Origin: Achatina immaculata
Lineage: Eukaryota > Mollusca > Gastropoda > Stylommatophora > Achatinidae
NCBI GenBank assembly: GCA_009760885.1
Contig: CM019712.1
Span: forward strand, 27,573,816 to 27,637,815
Reading direction: 5' to 3'
DNA length: 64,000 bases
The notes under the pieces were generated by a model. That model made no database searches and was not told the DNA's origin. It worked only from the letters and a program-made list of their open reading frames with translations. A program made the position numbers and the translations under genes. Below, piece by piece: positions 13,457 to 24,803 of the stretch (position 1 is its first letter; every line of letters begins with the position of its first letter).

Positions 13457-13495
13457 ATATGGGCGTCTGAGTGGCCAAGTGGTTAGCGCACTCTC
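13457..13495 (+). repeat. tRNA-like SINE head (partial)
   Basis: Contains gtggccaagtggttagcgc, which fits an RNA polymerase III A box (TGGCnnAGTGG). No B box follows at the proper distance, so only the front of a tRNA-derived SINE is present. It cuts directly into the Helitron coding sequence to its right. Confidence 0.5.
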
Positions 13496-14570
13496 CATTG
13501 TTGCATACATGTCAACGATGAATTGATCAAACAATTGTCTGCAGTTTATTATGTGGTTACGTTCAGTATCTCGAACTATTAGTCTGTATGCATAGAAATT
13601 CATGGCTGAAACTTTCTTGTTGGTTGTTTTACCTGTTGTTGGGTTGATCAACTTCAGATTAAAATGATATCCATCTTCACCATGGTAGAACGTCACTGGG
13701 TACTGTAGACTATCATAAGACTGAAGAACTGTAGACCATCATAAGATCGATGAGTTTCTGAAATGCTCTGCAATGATTCGCCTCGTCGTTGAAGTACAAT
13801 ATCCCGTTGATCAACCTCATCACCTGATATAACCACCGTGACTTCATCTACCTGAGGAGCATTGAAGCGTCGCTCGTGTTCGCCTGCTGGTCTTCAGTCT
13901 GCTCTTATGACTATTTTATACTCATCCGTTAGTATACATCCCAATGCTGCTTTAAACGTGTTAATAAGCTCATTGTGATCATAAACATCCTTTGTAAGTT
14001 TAACACACTCTGACGTCTTGTTCCTGGGGTGTAGGCTCACCTCTTGTCAGTTTCCACTTGTTCGTTTCCAATAAAATGTATACATTTTGACGGTTGATCT
14101 GTGGGTGGAAGCAACGACCCAGCCTTGTGGTGAACCTGCCCTTGCACGTGAATGTCGACGGAAGTCTGGGCTGTTCAACAACTGATGTGGCGCCGAACGA
14201 TGTCATTTGGAAACTTGTATTTTCTGATGTTACTAAGAAAATGCTTTGACTCTGAAGTATGTCCTGATGTGTAAGTCAAAAGTTCTGTGCCGGTGGTTCC
14301 AGCTGGCAGAGTTTCACTTTCCCATTTTTACAACAAATACCAGGAGACTCTGATGTAAACCTTGTGGGTTGACAGTAACTACAAACCATTTCCATTTTCC
14401 CCATGGTAACACTTGCATGCTGAGAGTAGTCTTTATGTGGATCATAGTGGAATCCTTCAAATGTTAAGCTAAAATGTTGTGCAGTCCGTGGTCGTCTGGC
14501 TCTCTGTCTCATTTCCTGTAGTCGGGCCTCACGCTGCTGTACTATCTCTGATGCCCTAGATGTAACAGTT

Positions 14571-14606
<36 letters not shown>

Positions 14607-14640
14607 CCTCTCTCTCTGTCGAAGCGTCGCAAGTCCTCTA
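13496..14640 (-). mobile_element. Helitron, N-terminal coding fragment
   Basis: Read on the minus strand, 14632 to 14276 gives a cysteine-containing segment with VCSYCQPTRFTSESPGICC and GKVKLCQLEPP. Helitron replicase-helicases carry this at the start, just before the Helitron-like N domain. 13696 to 13496 gives GEDGYHFN, KKVSAMNFYAYRL and CRQLFDQFIVDMYA, hallmarks of that domain. Between them (13700-14000) are further matches, such as a frame reading ALGCILTDEYKIVI, broken by stops. No Rep HUH nuclease or helicase is present. The reading ends at VDMYA where the tRNA-like SINE head begins. It is a dead 5' portion of an autonomous element. Confidence 0.85.
14566..14625. repeat. (CT)n microsatellite
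   Basis: An interrupted ct dinucleotide run inside the upstream part of the Helitron fragment. It makes the artificial RER-rich start of the minus-strand reading there. Confidence 0.9.
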
Positions 14641-15117
14641 TTCCTCTCCTCGAAAGTTTCTTGTCTAAGCTGGTGTTTCATTTTTTAGCCTTTGATTACA
14701 CTTGGCTAATCGCCGTAAGTTCTCTTGGAGCCATTATTAGGGCAATGCAATCTGTACTGAATGTGGACTTCTTTATGTACTGGGCGGGGGGTATGGTGGT
14801 GGTGGGGTTACCTCAAATGATCAAGGGACTAAGTTTCATAAAGTGGAATGGGGTTGTTGTCATATTTCAAAGAATCACAAGGGCACAGTGTGATTTGCAG
14901 TATGGCATACTATATAATAGTTTAAACAGGAAAATGCGTTCTCAATTCAACATTCTGGACCTCATGTATAGTTGTACATTGTTTTTATAATAAAACTGTT
15001 AGTAGGCTGTTAGTACATAACAAAAAAAAAAGAGCTAAGGGAGGCTACAAATGCTGCTCTTAGACCAGCATCGTTCTGTTCCACGATTATCTAACTTTTG
15101 AATTAATGGATAGTATT
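14641..15117. other. no gene recognised
   Basis: A 109-codon open frame (14661-14990, plus) starts beside the Helitron end. I recognise no family in it. It has some hydrophobic stretches but no clear signal or domain. A poly(A)-like run lies at 15020-15031. Confidence 0.35.
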
Positions 15118-15362
15118 AGTGTTGCGAATTCCCTGGATAGCAATTTACTTTCATAGGACATGCAATGAGAAGATGAGGCATTGAACATATTATAACACAA
15201 GGTAAAACAGAGGGAAGAAGATCTAGAAGAAGACCAAGAGAAATGATACTGGACAATCTGATGGGATGGTGTGAGAGGAGATCACCAACTGAGAAGATGG
15301 CCTGCATGAATGATCGTGTACACTGGAGAAGCATAATACCCAACGCCAGTCGGCACGGCACC

Positions 15363-15403
<41 letters not shown>
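15118..15403 (+). mobile_element. LINE-A, 3' fragment with (GAT)n tail
   Basis: Matches the last ~290 bp of LINE-A (ctttcataggacatgcaatg, gatactggacaatctgatgg, gtcggcacggcacc) and ends in a pure (GAT)n tract at about 15362-15403. Compared with the 24804-27083 copy, an internal piece is missing after gcgaattccctgga. The tail abuts LINE-C directly. Confidence 0.9.
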
Positions 15404-15404
<1 letters not shown>

Positions 15405-16695
15405 CCAAAGAAGAGTGACCTCAGAGATTGCGGGAACTGGAGAGGCATTACACTACTGCCACTCACCAGTATAATATTTTGCAGAATAATCATCAACAGA
15501 ATTGTACCAGCACTTGAGGGAAAACTTCGGAAAGAGCAGGCAGGATTTAGGAAAGGAAGAATTTAGATAGACCACATGTACGTACTTAGGCAAATATTAG
15601 AACAGGCAAACGAGTGGCATAGCACAACATGTGCATTGTTTATAGATTTTGAGAAAGCCTTTGACAGTGTCAACAGAGATGCACTGTGGAAAATCCTAAG
15701 ATGGCATAGCCTCCCCTATAAGATAGCGAATGTAATCAGAGCCCTATACGAGGGTTTTCAGTGCAAAGTGATGTGTGGAGAACATAGCTCCAGCAGCTTT
15801 AGGGTACAAACAGGAGTGAAGCAGGGATGTATACTATCACCAACATTATTTATCTTGACAGTAGACTGGTTAATAAAGGAGGCAACATCAGACAAACGCA
15901 GAAGACTACAATGGACCCTTGACACAGTGTTGGAGGGCCTTGACTTTGCACACGACATTTGTCTACTATCAAGCAGCCACAAAGATATGCAATATAAAAA
16001 AAACAAGCTAACTCAAAATGCAAACAACATAGGACTAAAGATCAACGTAGAAAAGACAATGAAGCAAAATGTGAACAATAGAAATATACTCAGAGTAGAT
16101 AGCAAGTTAGTGGAGGAAGTCAATGAATTTGTATACCTTGGCAATAAAGTAGTAGAAAATGGAGACAGCACAAAGGACATCAACAGCAGACTTACTAGAG
16201 CAAACCAGGCTTTTGCAATGCTGCAGAATATATGGAAATCTAAAAAAAAATAAGCATGAATACGAAAATCAGGATATTTAAGAGTAATGTTCTAAGTATA
16301 CTACACTATGGAAGTGAATGCTGGAAAATCGCCAAAACCATAGAAAACAAGTTGAATTCTTTCCAGACTAAATGTTTACGAAGAATTTAGAAACATATTT
16401 TGGCCAAACATCATAAGAAATAACATCTTGTTGGCAGAAATGCAGATGAAGCCACTGACAGCAGTTATTGAGGAAAGACCCTGGCGATGGTTGGGACAAG
16501 TGCTCACAATGACTGACAACTCACTACCAAAAATAGCACTAAGATGGACACCACAGGGGAACAGAAGTAAGGGTAGACTAAAAGAGACATGGAGAAGAAC
16601 AACAGAGAGGATGTTGAGCAATAGAGGGCTCACCTGGGCAAAGGACAGACATGTGTGGAAAACCCTTGCGGAAGCCCCATGGCACTTAAGGTTCA
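15404..16695 (+). mobile_element. LINE-C reverse transcriptase, degenerate
   Basis: From CGNWRGITLL and EQAGFRKGRI (then a stop), the frame continues at 15576-16253 with FIDFEKAFDSVNRDALWKI (motif A, catalytic Asp present) and GVKQGCILSPTLF (motif B). Motif C reads LDFAHDICLL, so FADD has become FAHD and one metal-binding Asp is lost. A thumb-like EFVYLGNKVV follows. After a frameshift near 16255 the 3' region includes a RPWRWLGQVL segment and ends in gaagccccatggcacttaag. No endonuclease is present. It is the longest of four LINE-C copies here. An (AT)n run follows at 16696-16722. Confidence 0.9.
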
Positions 16696-16724
16696 GATAT
16701 ATATATATATATATATATATATTT

Positions 16725-18165
16725 CTTTCATTAATTCATTCATTTGCATGTACCTTTCGGAACTTTGCCTCCCAAACAGCACTCCTGTAGGCCTCTCGGT
16801 TGTGAGAAAGATGGCCTGCTGCTGTTGCATCCATTTCCAGATCGTCAACGATGTCTTGCAGCCATCTTCGTTTTGGTCTTCCTCTTTTTCTTTTTCCCAT
16901 TATGTATCCTTCCAATCCGGTGTTCTCTAAATTATCATGACGTTTAATGTATCCAAAATATTTAAGTTTTATCTCTTTAATCCTCTTTACTAGCCAGCCT
17001 TCTTCAATATTAAGCTCTTGTAGTATAGATATATTTGTTCGTTTTTGTGTCCACGATATTTAGAGAACTCTTCTGTAGCATTTACATTCAAAGGCATTTA
17101 TGTGTTTCTCAGTTGTTTTCTTAAGTGTCCAAGTCTCACAGGCATATGTTGCGATGGGAAAGATGCATGCCCTTAAAAATCTTATTGTGGTTCTGTCTGC
17201 TCCTCTCCACATATTCTTTATTTGTTTTACTTTCTGAAGAGCGATAGATGTCCTCTTTTTAATTTCCCTCATTGTATCTCCATTATTAGTCAGTAGTGAT
17301 CCGAGATATTCAAAACTCTCCACTTCTTCCAGTTTTTCCTCATTGATACATATTTCAGTTGCCTTGTTTGTTTTGTCAGTTGTCATCACTTTAGTTTTCT
17401 TTGCATTAAGATAGAGGTTCTGCTCTTCGCTGTTCTTGCGGACTGACATAATTAGTTTTTCCATTCCTTTTTGTTTTGTGGACAGCAATACTGTGTCATC
17501 AGCATATCTAATCTCTGGTATTTCATAACCTCCAACTGTTATGGCATAGTAATATTCTTTGTCTACATCTTCTCTAACATTCCTCATTATATTTTCAGTA
17601 TACAAGTTAAATAAGTAGGGTGACAATATGCACCCCTGACGGATCCCTTGTTTTATTTCAAACCAAGTTGTTGTTTCACCATTTATTCTTACTGCTGCTT
17701 GTTGGTCTAGATACAGCAGTGATGTTAATTGTATCAAATGTGTTGGAAATCCCATTTTTCCATTATTTCCCAAAGTTTCTGGTGTTTTACACAATCAAAT
17801 ACCTTTGAGTAGTCTATAAAGGATAAATATAGATTCACATTAAACTCTCTGCATTTCTCTATTATTAATCTTAGATTGAATATATGATCTCTTGATCCTC
17901 TTCCTTGCCTGAAACCAGCTTGGACCATATTGACTTCTTCTTCTATTTTCTTTCGAAGTCTACCCATTATTATTTTTAACAGAATTTTACTGGCATGACT
18001 AATCAGGACAACAGTTCTGTAGTTGGTGCATAATTTCAAGTTACCCTTCGTTGGCAGTGGTATGAATACAGTTCTTTTCCATTCTTGTGGCCAAATACCT
18101 GAATGCCATATCTTTTTACATAGTGCATGATAGAATGTTACACATCCACCACCTGCTCCCATGGC
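16725..18165 (-). mobile_element. LINE-D reverse transcriptase, longest copy
   Basis: The minus-strand frames 18162-17734 and 17794-17060 together cover fingers, palm and thumb: QAGFRQGRGSRDHIFNLR, SFIDYSKVFDCVKH (motif A), IKQGIRQGCILSPYLFNLY (motif B), IRYADDTVLLS (motif C, intact) and ESFEYLGSLLTNNGD. A frameshift near 17750 separates the two halves. The 3' end carries tttgcatgta then an (ATTC)n-type tail at about 16725-16744. The 5' end stops near 18165 in unrelated GC-rich DNA, so the element is truncated. Five shorter relatives lie elsewhere in the window, all in the same orientation. Confidence 0.92.
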
Positions 18166-18819
18166 TTCACGTCACCCTGATCGGGGGGCTATACGGGTAC
18201 TCCACCTTGCCCAAGGGTGTCCCGTAGACTGACGGAGGTAAGGAGGTGTCTTACTTCTCCTTTGATAGGGGATACCCCTACCCCGCTAACCGTATATATA
18301 TATATATATATAGTGGTTCTTACGTGTCGAATGTGGACTGAACCGTTATTGCTATTGTTTATGACCATGATGAGTGTCTTGTTGTCGTAATAAACATTTT
18401 GTGTTACTTGTTTTACACACTGAGATATTTGTTTTACGTTCTGTTATAAGAGAGGATGAGAATGTAGAGTAGACATAACATCTATAGTTTGAACTGTCGG
18501 ATAACAAGGATCTGGGAACCGTGATAGTTTTGGGTAGGTAAACTTCAACGAAAATCAGGGTTAATGGTCACGGTATGTTTGTAGCACTGGGAAAGTTTCA
18601 TCGTTCAAGTACCAGTATCATATGTCCTTCACTCCCCTCCCTCTCTCCTCATACATTTGTAGAGACTCTGTGAACATGGGGCCTTTTTGGTCTGTACCAG
18701 AAAAAAGTCCCACTTCTGGACTGAACCCGATACCACTGGATGAGTATCCCGAGATATTCTTAATCTATACCAGCACTATTCTTATTCCGCAGCACATCAG
18801 TTCTTATTCTGTATTATGG
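18166..18819. other. no gene seen; GC-rich block and (AT)n
   Basis: 18166-18290 is GC-richer than its surroundings and may be unrecognised upstream sequence of the LINE-D. An (AT)n tract follows at 18292-18312. 18755-18815 resembles degenerate copies of the 30-bp minisatellite (tctataccagcactattctt), placed next to R1 copy 2. Confidence 0.4.
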
Positions 18820-19345
18820 CGATAATGACATGGAATATAGCATATGTAATGAAAACATGACATATTTATTACATAGGTCATACACAAATACAACAGTAAA
18901 TCGCTAACGCATAATTCATAAATAACTAACGCAGGTAATGATAAATGTACAAATGAATATTTACACTGTAATATATATTTATGAAACTTTGAGGTGAGAG
19001 ACATAATTATTACATGATAAAATATTTTACAAAGACTGGAATGATTTATTCTCACACTGTTGTGTTTATAAACCGGGTGGTAGTTCTCTACTGGACGTTT
19101 TATTCAGCCGTGAATCACAGGTAAATTCTTGTACGTGATGCTAGTACCTATCTCATCCATCACCGTCTTGTGTGTCCTCTCACATCAAGTCTTAGGTAGA
19201 AGTTTAGTGTCGGTATGTCTTGTATATGTGCCAGATTCTCCGTGATGTCTTCCCTCCTGTATGTGGTTTCTCTGAAAGTGATTTCATCTACTATTTGTTT
19301 TCCATCGGATTTATACAAAGTGTGGTTTTGTTTCATATATTTCAT
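18820..19345 (+). repeat. interspersed repeat R1, copy 2 (empty site for LINE-B)
   Basis: Aligns by eye with 45180-45259 joined to 45918-46400, and inverted with 5230-5650. At 18863-18874 it has a single tatttattacat. In the 45 kb copy this word is duplicated around a LINE-B, so this is the uninterrupted form. No coding capacity was recognised. Confidence 0.85.
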
Positions 19346-19429
19346 CGAATGTAGTTGTTATTTGCTGTTATTCTGTTATGTGTCCTACAAGATGTATTCA
19401 TATTTTCGAAATACTGCCTGCATCTTTTT

Positions 19430-19795
19430 AATATATGGTTATCTCTTTTCTCTTGTCTGTGCCTGTGATTGTTTTTGTGGTTATATTTGCTTGTGATGTC
19501 TTCTAGCTGTAGTTTTTTCTCTGTGATTGTGGTTATCTTTATCTCTGATTATCTCTGACTGTGGTTATCTTTGCTTGCATTTGTATCTTCCTGTGATTGT
19601 CTTTTGTTGTTATTGTCGATGCCTATGACTTTTTCCTCCTGTTAATCTCTCTGTAACTGTATATGTTTGTTTTTGTGTCTACTTATGATTGTTTCTTGTC
19701 ATTATTCTTTCTGTCTGATTCTCTCTTGTTGTTGTTTTCTGTGCTTTTGATTGTGTCTATATTTAATTTTTCTGTCTATATTTTGTGTATATATT
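19430..19795. repeat. degenerate minisatellite beside R1
   Basis: Diverged copies of words such as cctgtgattgtctttg and ctgtggttatctttgc, about 16-20 bp apart. The same type of array follows R1 at 46490-46850. Its reverse complement resembles the 64-bp array beside R1 copy 1. Confidence 0.65.
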
Positions 19796-20625
19796 TTAAA
19801 TCGGACACTGATTTGGTGCAAGGGATCCAACAAGAAGATCTTCATTTTGCACATGACATACATCTTATCAGTGACAATGTGAAATCGATGCAACAAAAAA
19901 AAAAGCAGATACTCTGTCTTAACTGACTAGTAAAATAGGACTTGAAATTAACAGGGAAAAAAATAAAAATAATGAAACCTCTCATTAATCAAGAAGGAAA
20001 ATTATACGTAAAAGGAACAGCTGTTGAAGAAATAAACCATTTTGCATACTTCGGCAGCTACATAGACGAGGATGGAGACATTAGAAAGGAAGTTAGAATT
20101 AGATTTGCAAAAGCAGCATTGACCCTCAAGATTCTTGAGAAAATATGGCATTCAAAGAGTATTCAATTCAAATTTGATATCCACCCTCATTTATGCATGT
20201 GAAAGCTGGAAATCAACTAAAGAAATAGATAAGAAATTAGACTCGTTCGAAAACAAATACCTAAGAAAAATACTCGGTATAAAGTGGAATGAATTCAAGA
20301 ACAACGCAGAGATAAGACAGATCAGCACACAACAACCTGTCTCATGGGTGATTAGAAAAATAAGATGGACATATGTCGGTCACGTGATGAGAAGAATAGT
20401 CAGATAATCCCAAAACAAGTTATCAAGTGGAGCACAACAGGCCGAAGAAAAAGAGGTGGAACTTGTGAAACTCTAAATAGGACATTGTTAAGAGAAACTA
20501 GGTCAGTGAGCATAACATCCCCTGATGAGGGTGAAAAGCTCGCCGAAAATAGGACAACTTGGCGAACTACCATGTGGGCCTTATGTGACGTTTGACGGCA
20601 AGGGAAGGATGTAATTATGTAAGAA
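19796..20625 (+). mobile_element. LINE-B, 5'-truncated
   Basis: Begins inside the palm domain at the motif C region, which reads LHFAHDIHLISDN where the 39 kb copy has LDFADDITLISNN, so a catalytic Asp is lost. It continues with HFAYFGSYIDEDGDIRKEV, LRKILGIKWNEFKNNAEIRQ and the C-terminal TGRRKRGG. It ends at cgtttgacggcaagggaagg and a short taattatgtaag tail. Frameshifts occur near 19926, 20195 and 20400. Confidence 0.88.
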
Positions 20626-20834
20626 GGTTATCCCTGCATGGATAGTCTCTTTCTTTTTATTTTCTAAAGCCTTCCAGTTGACTTTGTCGTTAGTTCCCAT
20701 TTTGTAAGAGCATTTGACTTTTGCTTTGATTGTCTCCAACATCATCTGCTACCTACGTTGTGTGTGATCTTTTCTAAATGCAGTTGAGTTTGTCTGTGAG
20801 AGTTTGTCTAATTGTAATCATGTTTGCATCAGCC

Positions 20835-21195
20835 AAAAGTACCAAGAGACTACAAACCTTTGGTAACACCTGCCTAAGGACGATCCTTCAGATTAGATGG
20901 CCAGATAACATCAACAATGAAGAGATATGGTAGAAATCAAACCAACCCACTGTGAAAGAACTGATAATGAAAAGACGTTGGAGATGGACAAGGTATACAC
21001 TTCGAAAGCCTACCACTAACATACCCAGACAGGTTCTCACCTGGAATCCCAAGGTAAGGGGAAAAAAGAAAATCTAGAAACGCCTGGAGAAGAAACCTTG
21101 ATGGAGAGATCACAAAGAATGTCTACACCTGGAGACTAGTAGAAGAAACAACCCTTGTTGATGACCTATGTCCCATACAGTGGTTCTAGATAACT
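20835..21195 (+). mobile_element. LINE C-terminal fragment (RTE-like, separate family)
   Basis: Broken frames read LQTFGNTCLRTILQIRWPD, KRRWRWTRYTLRKP and VLTWNPKVRGKKK. This pattern (LRRIL..WPD..S/NNEE, RRWRWIGHTLRK, LTWNPQGKRKRGRP) is common at the C terminus of RTE-type endonuclease-reverse transcriptases of invertebrates. It differs from LINE-A to D. Confidence 0.75.
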
Positions 21196-21339
21196 GTAAT
21201 CGAGTCTGCTTGTGTCTTTTAACTGTAAACGAATGTGTATGTGATTTTGTCTGACTGTACAGATTGAGGAAACTATAAATCATGTTTGTGATTCCTGTTC
21301 TGACTTCTTTTCGTGTTTGGTTAGTGTTTTATGTGCTGC

Positions 21340-21501
21340 GTACATATTGTAGATAGAGGTGTATGGTGCAGTTTTACAAAGTGAGGGAGGGAGTGAGTAA
21401 GATGTAAAACTCCCTTACTTTGTAAAACTGCACCATACACCTCTATCTACCTTATTTATTTCAACCAGTTTTACTGCAGTCGCCATCCCTTTTATCTATA
21501 A
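21340..21501. mobile_element. inverted pair of PLE 3' ends (hairpin)
   Basis: Arms at 21350-21388 and 21411-21449 are reverse complements over 39 bases with one mismatch, around a 22-base loop. The left arm matches the 3'-terminal sequence of the minus-strand PLE near 59285-59320. The right arm and the following cagttttactgcagtcgcca match the reverse complement of 59237-59285. Two PLE 3' ends therefore point outward with almost no body between them. Confidence 0.8.
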
Positions 21502-21982
21502 GTAAATATTGCACAGTCATGGTTGGCTGGTCTTGAATGTGGCCAAATTAGGAAACTGTGATATCTCACTGCAGTCAGTATTCATGAAATAGATGTACCA
21601 GTTAAAAGTTATGAATACCATGTAACAAAAACAAGTCAGCTGGCTGTAGTAAAGTTCCAATAATGGAAAAAAAAATAGCACAAAAAAATAATATTCTTAT
21701 AGATGTTTCTGAACAAAAAAAAATATTAGAGCTACTAAATTTAGCCACAAGAAACTAATATATTCAGAGTGAAACTAATGAATAGAGTAAAACGTAAATT
21801 TAACAAGCCACATTTAGTTCAAATCATTCTCTGCTCTCTACAACAAGGTACAAAAACCAGACAGATCCAACCACAGATAAATAAAAGCATTAACGAACCA
21901 AATATTTGTAGTTAAATATTTAAAAACACATTTTGTACAAAAATCTGCTTTCTATTACCTACAGCAACCTTACATCATCATC
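21502..21982. other. upstream region of the candidate secreted gene
   Basis: AT-rich non-coding DNA with oligo(A) runs. It may include promoter and 5' UTR of the exon at 21983, but I see no convincing TATA or initiator motif to place a start site. Confidence 0.35.
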
Positions 21983-22046
21983 ATGTGCCGGTTAGCGATA
22001 TTCAGCATGCTTCTTATTCTCTCTATTCTAACATCAGCAGAAAGCG
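21983..22046 (+). CDS. candidate first coding exon: signal peptide
   Basis: An ATG opens a 64-nt segment coding MCRLAIFSMLLILSILTSAE plus Ser. This is a short basic start, a Leu/Ile-rich core and small residues (TSA) suited to signal peptidase. It ends in AAAGCG followed by gtgagt, a near-consensus 5' splice site, in phase 1. The VWA-like exons downstream (27892 and 29596) begin in phase 1 and would join in frame. No other ATG-led signal exon is seen nearby. I infer that this is exon 1 of a secreted protein gene whose later exons were tandemly duplicated. The intron contains a SINE-like element, a minisatellite and a LINE. No transcript evidence is available from sequence alone. Confidence 0.5.
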
Positions 22047-22116
22047 GTGAGTAATAGAAATGTATGCGTTTTCTTTTTGTGTGTTATGGAACTTATATAA
22101 AGTTCTGTGCTTCTTG

Positions 22117-22280
22117 ACGTCTCATGGATGAAGTGGTTAGTGCACTAGCCTTCCATGGCAAAAGTCAGTGGTTCAGATCCACCCTGAGTCACGCTAGTTT
22201 GCCCGGTGTAGAAATAGACTCTAGGGCTGGGAAAAGAAAGGTAGCGAGGTGTGATACAGGCCATATCGCCCTCTAGTGGA
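22117..22280 (+). repeat. tRNA-derived SINE-like element
   Basis: The head has tggatgaagtggttagtgc (A-box-like) and ggttcagatccacc about 35 nt downstream (B-box-like, GGTTCRANNCC). A body containing ccatatcgccctctagtgg follows. The anticodon arm does not fold properly, so it is not a functional tRNA. Confidence 0.55.
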
Positions 22281-22369
22281 CCACAGGTTAAATTTTCCGT
22301 ACATGTTCCTATTTTATTCATCTGTTTTTTTTTCATTCTTTCAATTCCTTAGTGCAGATAGAGAGAAGG

Positions 22370-23365
22370 GAAAGGTGCAGTGCTTTTTTATTAGACTCGA
22401 CTGTCTTGTAGACATTAAACTTTATCACACTCTACTGTCTTGTAGACATTATACTTTATCAGACACTGTTGTCTTGTAGACATTATACTTATCTGACTCT
22501 ACTGTCTTGTAGACATTATACTTTATTAAACTAGACAGTCATGTAGACATTATACTTTACCAGACTACACTTTCATGTAGAGATTATACTTTACCAGACT
22601 ACACTTTCACGTAGACATTATACTTTATCAGACTAGACTGTAATGTAGATATTATACTTTATTGGATTCGACTGTCTTGTAAACATTATACTTTATCAGA
22701 CTCGATTGTCTTGTAGACAAAATACTTTATCAGACTCGACTGTCATGCAGACAGAATACTTTATCAGACTCGATTGTCTTGTAGACGGTATACTTATCAG
22801 ACTCGATTGTCTTGTAGACGGTATACTTTATCAGACTCGATTGTCTTGTAGACGGTATACTTTATCAGACTCGATTGTCTTGTAGACGGTATACTTTATC
22901 AGGCTCGATTGTCTTGTAGACATTATACTTTATCAGACTCGATTGTCTTGTAGACGGTATACTTTATCAGACTCGATTGTCTTGTAGACGGTATACTTTA
23001 TCAGACTCGATTGTCTTGTAGACGGTATACATTATCAGACTCGATTGTCTTGTAGACGGTATACATTATCAGACACCATTGTCTTGTAGACGGTATACAT
23101 TATCAGACACGATTGTCTTGTAGACGGTATACTTTATCAGACTCGATGGCCATGTAAATATTTTACTTTATAAGACGACTTTCTTGTAGACATTATACTT
23201 TTTCAGATTATACTGTCATTTGGACATTATACTTCATCAGACTCGACTGTCTTGTAGACAGAATACTTTATTAGACTCGACTTTCTTGTAGAAGAATACT
23301 TTGTTAGATTCGACTGTCTTTTAAACAGAATACTTTATCAGACGTGACTCTCATGTAGACGGAAT
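22370..23365. repeat. 34-bp minisatellite in candidate intron
   Basis: About 29 copies of a 34-bp unit (gactcgattgtcttgtagac plus ggtatactttatca). The copies are most uniform at about 22770-23150 and decay at both edges, where gtagacattatactt variants dominate. Confidence 0.93.
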
Positions 23366-23809
23366 GATTGCTAGCTCTTTGGCCAGGCTAAGCCTATTAC
23401 TGAGTGTAACAAAAATGTTAACCCATTCTTACGTTACTATATTAGCTATGAGTTACTGGCGAGTATATGGAACATCGTCTCCACCCACAGTTTGAGTAGT
23501 ATAATAGTTGTAGTATACAAGTACACACTATACATAACCATTTGTGATTATGTGGTGAAACTCGTAGCTAAAATAGGAACCAGTCTTTCATGTGCGTATA
23601 TTTGACCATTTTTTACACTTTCTGATGCATACTTTTTTCACTTTCTTACTTTGATTGGTATAACTGATTTGTATGTAAGATGGCTGTGAGTATAATCTTA
23701 CTTAAATGTTGGATATCTATTCAATTTACTGTCTCATGTTCTTCACTATATTCACTCTCCGTCATTCTGTACTTGTATCTTCAAAATTCACCGATGCATG
23801 TCTTTAATC
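23366..23809. other. no gene seen
   Basis: AT-rich sequence between the minisatellite and the first VWA-type unit. Nothing was recognised. Confidence 0.4.
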
Positions 23810-24803
23810 TTAATCTACATGTTCTTGACTGAGAGTGCTGATAATGTTTATTATTTGGACCTTTCACACTGTTTTTCAATATTTTACGTTCAGTTTTCAT
23901 AATGGCTTAACATGAAAGCAATGTCTCTGTCATCAGAGGAAGTTTAAGTGGTAGGGTGCTCTCTGTATACTTCAAAGGAAACAATAAGAAACAGCGGGTG
24001 CATATGACATAACAACAAGCAGTATGGAGATGGAAAATGACACAGCTGCTCCTGTAATCGGCTTAACAGAGGGAACAGAAAACACACCTTGTTGTCATAG
24101 CGACGGACACCCAGAGCATGCTTCATGAGATCAACAGCTGCATACTTCGAAGGGAGTGGGCCAACCGACACGTCTGAGACAGCGGGCCTCACACAGATCT
24201 GCTGTTCTGGCATGCAAGAGTTCATGGTGATGATCGGCATCCCGGCCTGATGAGAAGGTCCACAGACAAGGTATACTAAGACTGGACAACTGGGTCACCT
24301 CTGGGGCAGTGGCGGACATAGTTTAGCAATCATGAACACCTGACACTGAGGGGTAGGGGTAGGGGGGGTTGAGGAAGTCTTGGAGGTGGGGGGAAGAGAA
24401 AAAGCTTCCTCTTTGTATTAAAAGGCTGTCACAGCACAATCAGCGCAGGACAGGGACAATCAGTGCGCATGTCTTACGTTGGTTACTGAAACGGCAACAG
24501 TGCAGAGAGATGAATGTCCTGTCCCTACTGACGCACCTCATTAGACCAGCGTTATCGTTATAAAAACAAACATTCTACGTGTACTTTTCATTATGTCACG
24601 CTTTTTTACCATTATTCTCGATACAAATTTCTTCTACAGATAACTTTTTATTTCAAATAAATTTGATGTGATGAACGTATACAAGAAAGAAAGGAGAACT
24701 GTAACAACGATGTCTGAGAACACAGTACACAAAAGCTTCGTTGTTTCCTATTTATAAAAAAATTAGTCCTGAAACTATACCTGGAACTAACTTTATGTAA
24801 TAA
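23810..24803 (+). pseudogene. VWA-type unit A (lacks the VWA exon)
   Basis: Homologous to the downstream half of units B and C and, over its full start, to unit D at 48010. It holds the conserved block after gttgtcatag (24101 onward), which reads ATDTQSMLHEINSCILRREW and reaches a stop four codons later. The spacer (gaggggtaggggtagg, cgtttcagtaacc in reverse, gatgtgatgaacgtata) is also kept. The part that should carry the 21-nt and 81-nt exons is replaced by unrelated sequence. The unit runs to ttatgtaata, where a LINE-A begins. Confidence 0.6.

Noticed and set aside
22370..23365. CRISPR-like array (regular 34-bp repeats)
   Set aside because: The repeats are contiguous with no unique spacers, and the context is a eukaryotic genome. 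It is a minisatellite.
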